A stretch of 64,000 nt of DNA from Roseovarius sp. THAF27 (lineage in GTDB: Bacteria; Pseudomonadota; Alphaproteobacteria; Rhodobacterales; Rhodobacteraceae). The stretch is taken from positions 1,674,001 to 1,738,000 of the forward strand of contig NZ_CP045393.1 of assembly GCF_009363655.1 (NCBI RefSeq), read 5' to 3'. Shown piece after piece: positions 47,079 to 55,341 of the stretch. The notes beneath the pieces were generated by a model, which was not told the origin of the DNA, did not search any database, and saw nothing but the letters and a program-made list of their open reading frames with translations. The translations under genes were made by a program, and so were the position numbers. Numbering within the stretch: position 1 is the first letter of the stretch; every line of letters begins with the position of its first letter.

Positions 47079-47106
47079 CATCGCCCTGTTACGTGGCAGG
47101 GCGATG
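47079..47106. other. Perfect 10-bp hairpin between ior and acyltransferase genes
   Basis: CATCGCCCTG/CAGGGCGATG with an 8-nt loop, 28 bp after the ior stop. No U-tract on either strand, so either a weak or factor-assisted terminator or an mRNA end-stabiliser. Confidence 0.55.
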
Positions 47107-47141
47107 TAGATGGGTGCACGCGAATCGAGACGGAAGGTAAG

Positions 47142-48005
47142 ATGCGCCAGGAACGCCACGTGGCCCGTGACATCAGCTATGCCTACTCGGCGCAGACCCG
47201 CGGGGGCCGCGCCATGATCCGCACGATGGAAAACCTGACGGGGCGTATTCGCCTTATCAAGCGCGCGGCGGGGTACGAGCAGGAGGTCGCGGCGGGCCGC
47301 GATTTCTGGCAGGTGATGGTGGAGCGCTATGGCCTGACGCTGGACGTGGTGGGTGGCAGCCTGGACAGCATCCCGCGCACCGGGCCTCTGATACTGATTG
47401 CGAACCATCCGTACGGCATCCTCGACGGGCTGATGATGGGCCATATCCTGAGCCAGACGCGGGGCGATTTCCGCATCCTGGCGCACAAGGTCTTTCGCAA
47501 GGCCGAGGATCTGAACCGCGTGATCCTGCCGATCAGCTTCGACGAGACGAAAGAGGCGGTCGCGCTGAATGTCGAGACCCGCAAGACGGCGCTGAATTAC
47601 CTGAAGGACGGCGGCGCCATCGGGATTTTCCCCGGCGGCACGGTCAGCACGGCGGCCAAACCCTTTGCCCAACCGCTGGACCCGGGCTGGCGCGGGTTCA
47701 CGGCGCGGATGGTGGCGAAATCGGATGCGACCGTGGTGCCGATCTTCTTCGAGGGGCATACCAGCCGGCTCTTTCAGCTGGCCAGTCACCTGCATTACAC
47801 CCTGCGCATGGGCTTGCTGATCAAGGAATTCTGCAAGCGCGTGGACACCAGCGTGCAGGTCGTGGTGGGCCAGCCCATCGCGCAGGACGAATTGCGCGCC
47901 CGGGCCGGCGACACGAAATCCATGATGGCGTTTCTGCGGCACAAGACGTATGAGCTTAGCACGCGTCCGGTGAACCCGGACGAGATTGGCTTCGAATACG
48001 ACTAG
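47142..48005 (+). CDS. PlsC-like lysophospholipid acyltransferase
   Basis: 287 residues. Acyltransferase motifs: [10 protein letters not shown] (histidine/aspartate catalytic pair, spaced one residue longer than the textbook H-x4-D) and FPGGTVST in place of FPEGTRS. It probably acylates a lysophospholipid or lyso-ornithine lipid at the inner membrane; specificity cannot be read. ATG 47142 follows a GGAAGG ribosome site; the longer frame from 47064 runs through the hairpin and is unlikely. Confidence 0.85.
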   Translation: MRQERHVARDISYAYSAQTRGGRAMIRTMENLTGRIRLIKRAAGYEQEVAAGRDFWQVMVERYGLTLDVVGGSLDSIPRTGPLILIANHPYGILDGLMMGHILSQTRGDFRILAHKVFRKAEDLNRVILPISFDETKEAVALNVETRKTALNYLKDGGAIGIFPGGTVSTAAKPFAQPLDPGWRGFTARMVAKSDATVVPIFFEGHTSRLFQLASHLHYTLRMGLLIKEFCKRVDTSVQVVVGQPIAQDELRARAGDTKSMMAFLRHKTYELSTRPVNPDEIGFEYD

Positions 48006-48027
48006 GGGCGCGGGCAGCGCGATTGAC

Positions 48028-48843
48028 ATGGCAGTTGGGATTTTCGACAGCGGGCTTGGCGGCCTGACGGTTCTGAGCGCCGTGGAGGCGCGGTTGCCGG
48101 AGGTGGCGCTGGTCTATCTGGGCGACAACGCCAACGCGCCTTACGGGGTGCGCGACGCGCAGGACATCTTTGTCCGCACCAAGGCGCATGTGCAGCGGCT
48201 GTGGCATGACGAGGATTGCAACTTGGTGATCCTGGCCTGCAACACGGCCTCCGCCGCCGCGCTGCGCCGGATGCAGGAGGAAGGCGTGCCCAAAGGCAAG
48301 CGTGTGCTGGGCGTCTTCGTACCGCTGATCGAGGCGCTGACAGAGCGGGAGTGGGGCGACAACTCTCCGCCGCGGGAAGTGGCGGTGAAGCACGCGGCGC
48401 TGTTCGCCACGCCCACGACCGTCAGCAGCCGGGCGTTCCAGCGCGAACTGGCGTTCCGGGCCATCGGCGTGGACGTGGAGGCGCAGGCCTGCGGCGGGGT
48501 GGTGGACGCGATCGAGGACGGCGACATGATCCTGGCCGAGGCGCTGGTGCGCAGCCATGTGGACGCGCTGAAGCGCAAGATGCCCAATCCGCAGGCCGCC
48601 GTTTTGGGCTGCACGCATTACCCGTTGGTCGAGGACGTGTTTCAGGCGGCATTGGGGCCTGAGGTGCAGGTGTTTTCGCAGCCCAACCTGGTGGCGGCGA
48701 GCCTGGCCGATTACCTGTCGCGGCACCCTGAAATGGCCGAGGGAGGGACCGGCGTGCGGTTCCTGACCACGGGCGACCCCAAGCGGACCTCGGACCGGGC
48801 GACGCAGTTCCTGCGACGAGGGATCACGTTTCAGGCCGCCTAA
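48028..48843 (+). CDS. murI: Glutamate racemase
   Basis: 271 residues. It supplies D-glutamate for peptidoglycan. Two-base mechanism cysteines are C71 (ILACNTAS) and C195 (LGCTHYPL); the [11 protein letters not shown] start carries the conserved aspartate. Begins 22 bp after the acyltransferase stop, so the two are probably co-transcribed. Confidence 0.95.
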   Translation: MAVGIFDSGLGGLTVLSAVEARLPEVALVYLGDNANAPYGVRDAQDIFVRTKAHVQRLWHDEDCNLVILACNTASAAALRRMQEEGVPKGKRVLGVFVPLIEALTEREWGDNSPPREVAVKHAALFATPTTVSSRAFQRELAFRAIGVDVEAQACGGVVDAIEDGDMILAEALVRSHVDALKRKMPNPQAAVLGCTHYPLVEDVFQAALGPEVQVFSQPNLVAASLADYLSRHPEMAEGGTGVRFLTTGDPKRTSDRATQFLRRGITFQAA

Positions 48844-48914
48844 GGCCAGCGCGTCGCATTGCGGGCGCGCACGAACTTCCCTAAATGACTAACAACTGAT
48901 GAAAGAGGTCTGAC

Positions 48915-49943
48915 ATGACCCATAAAATCGCCATTCTGGGCGCCTCGGGCTATACCGGCGCCGAACTTGTCCGGCTGATCGCAACCCATCCGGGGCTGGA
49001 GATTGCCGCGCTGTCGGCCAATTCCAAGGCCGGGCAGACCATGGCGCAGGCGTTTCCGCATTTGCGGCACCTCGACCTGCCGACGCTGGTGACGATCGAC
49101 GAGATCGACTTTACCGGGATCGACCTGTGTTTCTGCGCCTTGCCGCACAAGACCAGTCAGGAGGTCATCGCAGGCCTGCCCAAGGATCTGAAGATCGTTG
49201 ACCTTAGCGCGGATTTCCGGCTGCGCGATCCTGACGCCTATGAGAAATGGTACGGCAACGCCCACGCCGCGGTGGAGATGCAGAAAGAGGCCGTCTATGG
49301 CCTGACCGAGTTCTACCGCGATGCCATCCGCGAGGCGCGGCTGGTGGCCGGGACGGGGTGCAACGCCGCGACCGGGCAATACGTGCTGCGGCCCTTGATC
49401 GAGGCCGGGGTGATCGACCTTGACGAGATCATCCTCGACCTCAAATGCGGGGTGTCCGGGGCCGGGCGGAGCCTGAAGGAAAATCTGCTGCACGCGGAGC
49501 TGTCCGAGGGGTATCACGCCTATGCCCTGGGGGGCACGCACCGGCACCTGGGCGAATTCGACCAGGAATGTTCGGCCATTGCGGGCCGCGACGTGCGCAT
49601 CCAGTTCACGCCGCATCTGGTGCCGGCGAACCGGGGCATTCTGGCGACTGGATACGTGAAGGGCGAGGCGAAGGCGGTTTTTGAAACGCTTTACAACGCG
49701 TATGCCGACGAGCCCTTCATCGAGGTTCTGCCCTATGGCGAGGGACCCAGCACGCGGCATGTGCGGGGCAGCAATTTCTGCCATATCGGCGTGGTCGCGG
49801 ACCGCATCGACGGGCGGGCCATCGTGGTCGCCGCGTTGGATAACCTGACCAAGGGGTCGAGCGGGCAGGCGTTGCAGAATGCCAACCTGATGCTAGGACT
49901 CGACGAGACGACGGGGCTGATGCTGGCGCCGGTGTTTCCGTGA
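48915..49943 (+). CDS. argC: N-acetyl-gamma-glutamyl-phosphate reductase
   Basis: 342 residues, third step of arginine synthesis. Nucleotide fold [13 protein letters not shown], catalytic cysteine C149 in [13 protein letters not shown], and the [16 protein letters not shown]-terminal landmark. GAAAGAGG lies 7 bp upstream of the ATG. The rest of the arg pathway is not in the window. Confidence 0.96.
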   Translation: MTHKIAILGASGYTGAELVRLIATHPGLEIAALSANSKAGQTMAQAFPHLRHLDLPTLVTIDEIDFTGIDLCFCALPHKTSQEVIAGLPKDLKIVDLSADFRLRDPDAYEKWYGNAHAAVEMQKEAVYGLTEFYRDAIREARLVAGTGCNAATGQYVLRPLIEAGVIDLDEIILDLKCGVSGAGRSLKENLLHAELSEGYHAYALGGTHRHLGEFDQECSAIAGRDVRIQFTPHLVPANRGILATGYVKGEAKAVFETLYNAYADEPFIEVLPYGEGPSTRHVRGSNFCHIGVVADRIDGRAIVVAALDNLTKGSSGQALQNANLMLGLDETTGLMLAPVFP

Positions 49944-49984
49944 ATGTCCCTGTGGAGTTTCCCTGAGGAGGACGGGGTAGCGCG

Positions 49985-50431
49985 ATGAAATCACTGAAAA
50001 AACAGAGGCGTGTGCAGATCATTGCCGTGACGGCGATTGCTCTGGTGCTGGCCACGGGTCTGATCGGCTATGCGATGCGCGACGGCATCAACTTCTTCCG
50101 TTCACCCAGCCAGGTGATGGCCGAACCGCCCAGCCCGTCCGAGACGTTCCGCATCGGCGGTCTGGTCGAGGAAGGCACGCTCAGGCGCGGCGAAGGCGAG
50201 ACTGTGACCTTCAGCGTGACCGACGGCGGGGCGTCGGTGCCGGTGCGCTATACCGGGGTTCTGCCGGATCTTTTCGGCGAGAACGAGGGCATGGTGGGCT
50301 TGGGCCGCTACGAGGACGGGGTCTTTACCGCCACCGAGATCTTGGCCAAGCATGACGAGGAATACATGCCGAAAGAAGTGGTCGATGCGCTGAAGGAACA
50401 GGGCGTCTACCAGGAACCGGACGGTAGCTAA
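49985..50431 (+). CDS. ccmE: Cytochrome c maturation heme chaperone CcmE
   Basis: 148 residues: N-terminal membrane anchor (IIAVTAIALVLATGLIGYAM), OB-fold body, and the heme-attaching histidine H123 with Y127 (AKHDEEYMP). It holds heme covalently between CcmC and CcmF. ccmF and ccmH follow on the same strand 1.6 kb later, after the endolysin-holin pair, so the locus looks split by insertion. ccmA-D are not in the window. Confidence 0.95.
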   Translation: MKSLKKQRRVQIIAVTAIALVLATGLIGYAMRDGINFFRSPSQVMAEPPSPSETFRIGGLVEEGTLRRGEGETVTFSVTDGGASVPVRYTGVLPDLFGENEGMVGLGRYEDGVFTATEILAKHDEEYMPKEVVDALKEQGVYQEPDGS

Positions 50432-50439
50432 GCCGCGAG

Positions 50440-50447
50440 TTAACCAT
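50440..50447 (+). promoter_or_regulatory. TTAACCAT, a CtrA-type binding sequence
   Basis: Exact match to TTAACCAT, one of the two CtrA recognition forms described in Caulobacter, 52 bp before the endolysin start. CtrA is known to control GTA lysis genes in Rhodobacter capsulatus. One 8-mer is weak evidence by itself; the position is what makes it notable. Confidence 0.4.
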
Positions 50448-50457
50448 TCCTGACGAC

Positions 50458-50489
50458 CCTTGCCGGCGAGTTCAAATCGCTGGCCAAGG
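50458..50489 (+). promoter_or_regulatory. Hairpin covering the endolysin ribosome site
   Basis: Imperfect stem (5 bp, one bulged C, then 7 bp with one G-T pair) around a 7-nt loop GTTCAAA. The 3' arm contains the start of the AAGGGGG Shine-Dalgarno sequence, 10 bp before ATG 50499. It would restrict translation of the endolysin until opened, or act as a ccmE 3' end structure. Confidence 0.4.
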
Positions 50490-50498
50490 GGGCGCGGA

Positions 50499-51110
50499 AT
50501 GCAGACTGTCTCGGAGATCGCAGAGGATATCCTGGCGCGGGAAGGCGGGTTCGTGAATGATCCCGACGACCCGGGCGGGGCCACCAATCATGGCGTGACC
50601 ATCCACACGATTCGGCGGCTGGGGCTGGACCTTGACCGCGACGGGGATGTGGACGTGGCCGATGTGCGCCGCCTGAGCCGGGCGCAGGCGCAGGACATTT
50701 TCATCGACCATTATTACCACCGGCCCGGCATCGCCCGGCTGCCACAGGTTTTGCAGGCCAGCGTGTTCGACATGTATGTGAATGCCGGGGCCAACGCGGT
50801 GAAGATCCTGCAACGGCTGTTGCGGCAGATGGGCCACGAGGTGGCCGTCGACGGCATCATCGGGCCTCAGACCATCGAGGCGGCCGAGCTGGCCCATGGC
50901 GTGGCGCCGCTGCATATCGCCGACGCCTACGGCATCGCGCGGCGGAATTTTTATTTCCGGCTGGCCGATCAGCGTCCCGCGTCGCGCAAGTTTGCGCGCA
51001 CCCGGGCGGGCGGCAAGGGCGGATGGATTCGGCGGGCCGAGGCGTTCATCTCGTCGCGCTATCACATGACGCCGGCGGAATTTCGGGACCGGGTGGCGAA
51101 ATGGGACTGA
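50499..51110 (+). CDS. GH108-type endolysin (N-acetylmuramidase), GTA lysis type
   Basis: 203 residues. Glycoside hydrolase 108 domain with catalytic E15 in REGGFVNDPDDPGGATNHG, then a peptidoglycan-binding 3 region (MYVNAGANAVKILQRLLRQ onward). Inside the GH108 domain residues 44-55 read D-L-D-R-D-G-D-V-D-V-A-D, a full EF-hand or dockerin-type calcium loop. No signal peptide, so release needs a holin, which is the next gene (10-bp overlap). The endolysin-holin pair matches the GTA release cassette of R. capsulatus (rcc00555/rcc00556). Confidence 0.87.
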   Translation: MQTVSEIAEDILAREGGFVNDPDDPGGATNHGVTIHTIRRLGLDLDRDGDVDVADVRRLSRAQAQDIFIDHYYHRPGIARLPQVLQASVFDMYVNAGANAVKILQRLLRQMGHEVAVDGIIGPQTIEAAELAHGVAPLHIADAYGIARRNFYFRLADQRPASRKFARTRAGGKGGWIRRAEAFISSRYHMTPAEFRDRVAKWD

Positions 51111-51688
51111 TTGAGACGTTTCTAAGCCTGGTTTTCGGCGGCGGGCGCAATGCCGTGGCCGAAACCGCCGAAGTGTTCCGGGTGAATGCCGAGAAATCCG
51201 ACCAACGCGCCGCCGAATTGCAGGGCGCGGCGCTGGCGCAGCTGGCCGCGGAGTTCAAGGCCGAGCGCAAGGGCTGGTACGACCGGTTCATCGACGGGCT
51301 GAACCGGGTGCCGCGCCCCGCGATGGCGCTTGGGACGCTGGGGCTGTTCGTGGCCGCGATGGTGGACCCGATCTGGTTTTCCGAGCGGATGCAGGGGATC
51401 GCGCTGGTGCCCGAGCCATTGTGGTGGCTGTTGGGCGCGATCGTCAGCTTCTATTTCGGAGCGCGGCATCAGGCCAAGGGGCAGGAGTTTCAACGTTCCA
51501 TCGCAACGACCATGGCCCGGACGCCTCAGGTGGTAGGCAACCTGAAATCCCTTCGCGCGCTGGAGGCGGGCAGCGTGGGCGTGGCCGATACCGGGCATGA
51601 CGCGGGCTTGGCGTTGCAGGTGCAGGAGGAGGCAACAGAGCGAAACCCGGCGCTGATGGACTGGGAAGACGCGCGGCAGGGGCGGTAA
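51101..51688 (+). CDS. Holin of the three-TM gene-transfer-agent release type
   Basis: 195 residues. N-terminal amphipathic helix (MGLIETFLSLVFGGG), a charged helix, then two clear TM segments (MALGTLGLFVAAMVDPIWF and PLWWLLGAIVSFYFGARH) and a soluble tail. This is the layout and sequence character of the GTA_holin_3TM family. It would permeabilise the inner membrane so that the endolysin reaches the wall. It overlaps the endolysin gene by 10 bp. The GTA structural gene cluster itself is not in this window. Confidence 0.85.
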   Translation: MGLIETFLSLVFGGGRNAVAETAEVFRVNAEKSDQRAAELQGAALAQLAAEFKAERKGWYDRFIDGLNRVPRPAMALGTLGLFVAAMVDPIWFSERMQGIALVPEPLWWLLGAIVSFYFGARHQAKGQEFQRSIATTMARTPQVVGNLKSLRALEAGSVGVADTGHDAGLALQVQEEATERNPALMDWEDARQGR

Positions 51689-51742
51689 GGCCGCGCGGGC
51701 TGTGGCGCATAACACGACGCCCGCCGTGTGGCCTGACCGTCA

Positions 51743-51800
51743 TCCCCGGACTTGATTCGGGGATCTCTTGGCGGGCGAGGTCCCGGATCAAGTCCGGGAC
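51743..51800. repeat. 58-bp double-palindrome repeat, type B copy 2 (REPIN-like)
   Basis: Hairpins at 51743-51763 (loop CTTGA, one mismatch) and 51780-51800 (GTCCCGGA-TCAAG-TCCGGGAC). Same design as the unit at 37811, 14 kb away. It sits in the 383-bp gap between holin and ccmF. Apart from this repeat and the short frame at 51950 I see nothing else in that gap. Confidence 0.85.
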
Positions 51801-51949
51801 GGCGTTGCTTATCTCGCCACCCGCGCGGAGCAAAGGCGCGGCACGCGCCGCCGCGCCATCGCTGCCCCCCACCCAGGGGGCGGCGATTGGGCCGATGCGG
51901 GCGCCTCGCTTGCACGTTTTTCGGATTTGGCCGGGATAAAGGTCTGCCG

Positions 51950-52075
51950 ATGTGCCGTTGGATCGCCACCCCGGGGGGCATCGATGGCGCGGCGTATTCC
52001 CGCGACAATGTGATCACCCGTCGCACCCGAAAGGCGTTGGAGACCGGACCCGGGGCGATTATAACCAGGCCATGA
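51950..52075 (+). CDS. Possible 41-residue leader ORF coupled to ccmF
   Basis: Starts MCRWIATPGG, then a basic RRTRK stretch, ends AIITRP. An AAAGGT ribosome site lies upstream, and its stop overlaps the ccmF ATG by 4 bp (ATGA), whereas ccmF has no ribosome site of its own. That suggests translational coupling. It could equally be chance in a GC-rich gap. No homology recognised. Confidence 0.35.
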   Translation: MCRWIATPGGIDGAAYSRDNVITRRTRKALETGPGAIITRP

Positions 52076-54039
52076 TCACCGAGCTTGGACATTTCGCCCT
52101 CATCCTCGCCTTCTTCGTGGCGTGCTTTCAGTCCATCGTGCCTCTGATCGGCGCGCAGAAGCGATGGGCGGGGTGGATGGCGGTGGCCGAGCCCGCCGCG
52201 ACGCTGCAATTCGTGCTGACGCTGGGCGCGTTCGGGGCGCTGATGTGGGCCTTCGTGACCTCGGATTTCTCGTTGGAACTGGTGGTGGCCAACAGCCATT
52301 CGGCGAAGCCGATGCTTTACAAGATCACCGGCGTCTGGGGGAACCACGAAGGTTCGATGCTGCTGTGGGTGCTGATCGTAACGCTGTTCGGGGCCTTTGC
52401 CGCGTGGTTCGGGGGCAACCTGCCGCCGACGCTGAAGGCCCGCGTGCTGTCGATCCAGGGCCTGATCGGGGTGGCGTTCTTTGCCTTTATCCTGTTCACT
52501 TCGAACCCGTTTCTGCGGATGGACGTGCCGCCTTTCGACGGGCGCGACCTGAACCCGCTGTTGCAGGACCCCGGATTGGCGTTTCATCCGCCGTTCCTTT
52601 ACCTGGGCTATGTGGGCCTTTCGATGACCTATTCCTTCGCGCTGGCGGCGCTGATCGAGGGCCGGGTGGACGCGGCCTGGGGCCGGTGGGTGCGGCCCTA
52701 TACGCTGGCGGCGTGGATCTTCCTGACCATCGGCATCGCGCTGGGGTCCTGGTGGGCCTATTACGAACTGGGCTGGGGCGGCTTCTGGTTCTGGGATCCG
52801 GTGGAAAACGCGTCCTTTATGCCGTGGCTGATTGCCGCCGCGCTCTTGCATTCGGCCATCGTGGTGGAGAAACGCGAGTCGCTGAAAAGCTGGACCATCC
52901 TGCTGGCCATCATCGCCTTCGGATTCTCGATGGTGGGGGCGTTCATCACGCGCTCAGGCGTGCTGACCTCGGTGCACGCCTTTGCCACGGACCCCGAACG
53001 GGGTGTGTTTCTGCTGATGATCACCGGGTTCTTCATGATGCTGGGGCTGACGCTCTTTACCGCGCGGGCGGGGACGATGCAGGCCAAGGGGGTCTTCGGC
53101 CTGGTGAGCCGCGAGACGATGCTGGTGGCCAACAACGTTCTGTTGGGCGTGTCGGCCTTCGTCATTTTCGTGGGCACGATCTGGCCGCTGATCTCGGAGC
53201 TCATGTTCGACCGCAAGCTGAGCGTGGGCGAGCCGTTCTTCAACATGGCCTTCACGCCGTTCATGGTGGTTTTGGGGCTGATCCTGCCGGTGGGCGCGAT
53301 GCTGCCCTGGAAGCGCGGCAATCTGGGCCGTGTGCTGCGGCCGCTTGCGGGCGCCTTCGCGCTGGCCGTCGCCGTGGGCGCGCTGGCCTTTGCGATGCAG
53401 ACCGGGCGCAGCGCGCTTGGGCCGGTGGGCCTGTTTCTGGCGGCCTGGCTGGTTACGGGCGCGGCCGTCGATCTTTGGAGCCGGACGGGTCGGGGCGGGG
53501 GGCGCCTGTCGCGGTTGACGCGCCTGCCGCGCGCCGACTGGGGCAAGGCGGTGGCCCATGCGGGGTTCGGCATTACCATCGCGGGCATCGCCGGGATGCT
53601 GGCCTGGGAGGCCGAGGATATCCGCGTGGCGCAGGTGGGCGACAGTTTCGAAGTGTCGGGACTGACCATCACGCTCGACGATGTGCGCGAAGTGGAGGGG
53701 CCGAACTACCTGTCGACCATGGCGGATGTGACCTTGTCGAAGGGCGGATCCGTGGTGAGCCGGCTGAGCCCGGAAAAGCGGGTCTACCCGGTGGCCGGAA
53801 TGCCCACGACCGAGGCCGCGATCGACAATGGTTTCCTGCGTGACGTCTATGTGGTGATCGGCGACGAGCAGGCGGCGGGCGGCTGGGCCGTGCGGACCTA
53901 TTACAAGCCCTTGGCGAACTGGATCTGGGGCGGCGCGATCCTGATGGCGATCGGCGGCGCGCTGTCGCTCTCGGACCGGCGCTATCGCGTGGCGGCGGGG
54001 GCGCGCAAGACCCGTGCCGTGGGGGTGCCGGCGGAATGA
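52072..54039 (+). CDS. ccmF: Cytochrome c heme lyase subunit CcmF
   Basis: 655 residues with about 14 TM helices. The tryptophan-rich heme-handling motif WGGFWFWDPVENASFMPWL lies near residue 240, and conserved histidines flank it. With CcmH it transfers heme from CcmE to apocytochrome c in the periplasm. ATG 52072 begins MITELGHFALILAFF, the family start. The 4-bp overlap with ccmH shows they are one unit. Confidence 0.95.
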   Translation: MITELGHFALILAFFVACFQSIVPLIGAQKRWAGWMAVAEPAATLQFVLTLGAFGALMWAFVTSDFSLELVVANSHSAKPMLYKITGVWGNHEGSMLLWVLIVTLFGAFAAWFGGNLPPTLKARVLSIQGLIGVAFFAFILFTSNPFLRMDVPPFDGRDLNPLLQDPGLAFHPPFLYLGYVGLSMTYSFALAALIEGRVDAAWGRWVRPYTLAAWIFLTIGIALGSWWAYYELGWGGFWFWDPVENASFMPWLIAAALLHSAIVVEKRESLKSWTILLAIIAFGFSMVGAFITRSGVLTSVHAFATDPERGVFLLMITGFFMMLGLTLFTARAGTMQAKGVFGLVSRETMLVANNVLLGVSAFVIFVGTIWPLISELMFDRKLSVGEPFFNMAFTPFMVVLGLILPVGAMLPWKRGNLGRVLRPLAGAFALAVAVGALAFAMQTGRSALGPVGLFLAAWLVTGAAVDLWSRTGRGGGRLSRLTRLPRADWGKAVAHAGFGITIAGIAGMLAWEAEDIRVAQVGDSFEVSGLTITLDDVREVEGPNYLSTMADVTLSKGGSVVSRLSPEKRVYPVAGMPTTEAAIDNGFLRDVYVVIGDEQAAGGWAVRTYYKPLANWIWGGAILMAIGGALSLSDRRYRVAAGARKTRAVGVPAE

Positions 54040-54488
54040 AGCGGCTTGTGCTGATCCTGTGCCTGCTGGCCTCGCCGCTTTGGGCGGTGCAGCCGGACGA
54101 GATTTTGGACGATCCGGCGTTGGAGGAACGCGCGCGGGAGATATCCTCCGGCCTGCGCTGCCTGGTGTGCCGCAACGAGAGCATCGACGATTCCAATGCC
54201 GATCTGGCCCGCGACCTGCGCCTGCTGGTGCGCGAGCGGCTGGTGGCCGGCGACAGCGACGAGGAGGTCATCGACTTCGTCGTGGATCGCTATGGCGAAT
54301 ACGTCCTGCTGAACCCGGTGGCGAGCGGCAGCAACCTTGTGCTGTGGCTGGCGGGGCCGGTGATGCTGCTTTTGGGCGGGCTGCTGGCCGCGGTCTATAT
54401 CTGGGGGCGCGCGGGCGCGAAACCGGAGGGCGAGGCGGGGCTGAGCGCGGCGGAAGAGGCGCGGCTGCGCGAAATCATGAAGGACTGA
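54036..54488 (+). CDS. ccmH: Cytochrome c maturation thiol-disulfide protein CcmH
   Basis: 150 residues: signal peptide (VLILCLLASPLWAV), then the redox motif L-R-C42-L-V-C45-R-N, a helical bundle and a C-terminal TM helix (LWLAGPVMLLLGGLLAAVYIWG). It reduces the heme-binding cysteines of apocytochrome c. Single-domain form; a CcmI-like partner is not next to it. Confidence 0.95.
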   Translation: MKRLVLILCLLASPLWAVQPDEILDDPALEERAREISSGLRCLVCRNESIDDSNADLARDLRLLVRERLVAGDSDEEVIDFVVDRYGEYVLLNPVASGSNLVLWLAGPVMLLLGGLLAAVYIWGRAGAKPEGEAGLSAAEEARLREIMKD

Positions 54489-54561
54489 CGCGCCGTCGCG
54501 CGTTGCATTTCCGGGCCGGGCGGGGTTGATTGGCGGCACACGCCAGATGGAGGCCCGCCCG

Positions 54562-55341
54562 ATGACGACCTATCAGACCCTGACATACGACCTGAGCGAC
54601 GAGATTGCCGTGCTGCGGATGAACCGCGCCGACAAGATGAACGCGCTCAACACGCAGATGCGGGCCGAGATCACCGACGCGGTTCAGCGTGCCGGGCGCG
54701 AGGCGCGGGTGGTGGTGCTGACCGGCAATGGCAAGGCGTTCTGCTCGGGGCAGGACCTGTCGGACAACGGCACGGCGGCGGCGCTGGACGTGGAACGCGT
54801 GCTGCGCGACGAGTACGAGCCGATGCTGCGGATGATCTCGGACTGCCCGGTGCCGACGATCGCGGCGGTCAACGGCCCGGCGGCAGGGGCGGGGGCGAAC
54901 CTGGCGCTGGCCTTCGACGTGGTGATCGCGACCGAGAGCGCCTATTTTCTGCAGGCCTTTGCGCGCATCGGCCTGATTCCCGATGCGGGCGGCACCTACT
55001 GGATGCCGCGTCAGGTGGGCGCGGCCAAGGCGATGGGCGCGGCGCTGTTTGCCGAACCGATTTCGGCGCGGCAGGCGGATGCCTGGGGGCTGATCTGGGA
55101 GGCGGTCGAGGATGACGCGTTCGAGATGCACTGGCAGGCGCGGGCGGCCCATCTGGCCAAGGGGCCGACGGCGGCCTATGGCGGGATCAAGCGCGCGGTG
55201 CGCGGCAGCTGGGAAAACGGGTTCGACAAGCAGCTGGACCTCGAGGCGCAGTTGCAGGGCGAATGCGGTCGGACGCGGGATTTCCAGGAAGGCGTGACGG
55301 CCTTCCTGGACAAGCGCAAGCCGGAATACGAGGGGCGCTGA
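54562..55341 (+). CDS. Enoyl-CoA hydratase/isomerase family protein (PaaG-like)
   Basis: 259 residues of the crotonase fold. Oxyanion-hole segments: GKAFCSGQDLSD near residue 65 and NGPAAGAGANLALAFDVVIATESA near 105; the GLIPDAGGTYWMPR turn carries a catalytic aspartate as in PaaG-type isomerases. Either a beta-oxidation hydratase or a phenylacetate-pathway isomerase; the other paa genes are absent here. ATG 54562 is preferred, with GGAGG 10 bp ahead. Confidence 0.87.
   Translation: MTTYQTLTYDLSDEIAVLRMNRADKMNALNTQMRAEITDAVQRAGREARVVVLTGNGKAFCSGQDLSDNGTAAALDVERVLRDEYEPMLRMISDCPVPTIAAVNGPAAGAGANLALAFDVVIATESAYFLQAFARIGLIPDAGGTYWMPRQVGAAKAMGAALFAEPISARQADAWGLIWEAVEDDAFEMHWQARAAHLAKGPTAAYGGIKRAVRGSWENGFDKQLDLEAQLQGECGRTRDFQEGVTAFLDKRKPEYEGR

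Noticed and set aside
47064..47141. Longer N-terminus of the acyltransferase
   Set aside because: It would read through a perfect hairpin and lacks a ribosome site; ATG 47142 has a good one.
50458..50489. GTTCAAATC sequence resembling a tRNA T-loop
   Set aside because: No acceptor, D or anticodon arms can be drawn around it; the stem is better read as a hairpin at the endolysin ribosome site.
52122..53843. 573-codon frame overlapping ccmF on the same strand
   Set aside because: A +1-type shadow frame of ccmF, rich in Gly/Arg/Ala with no motif.
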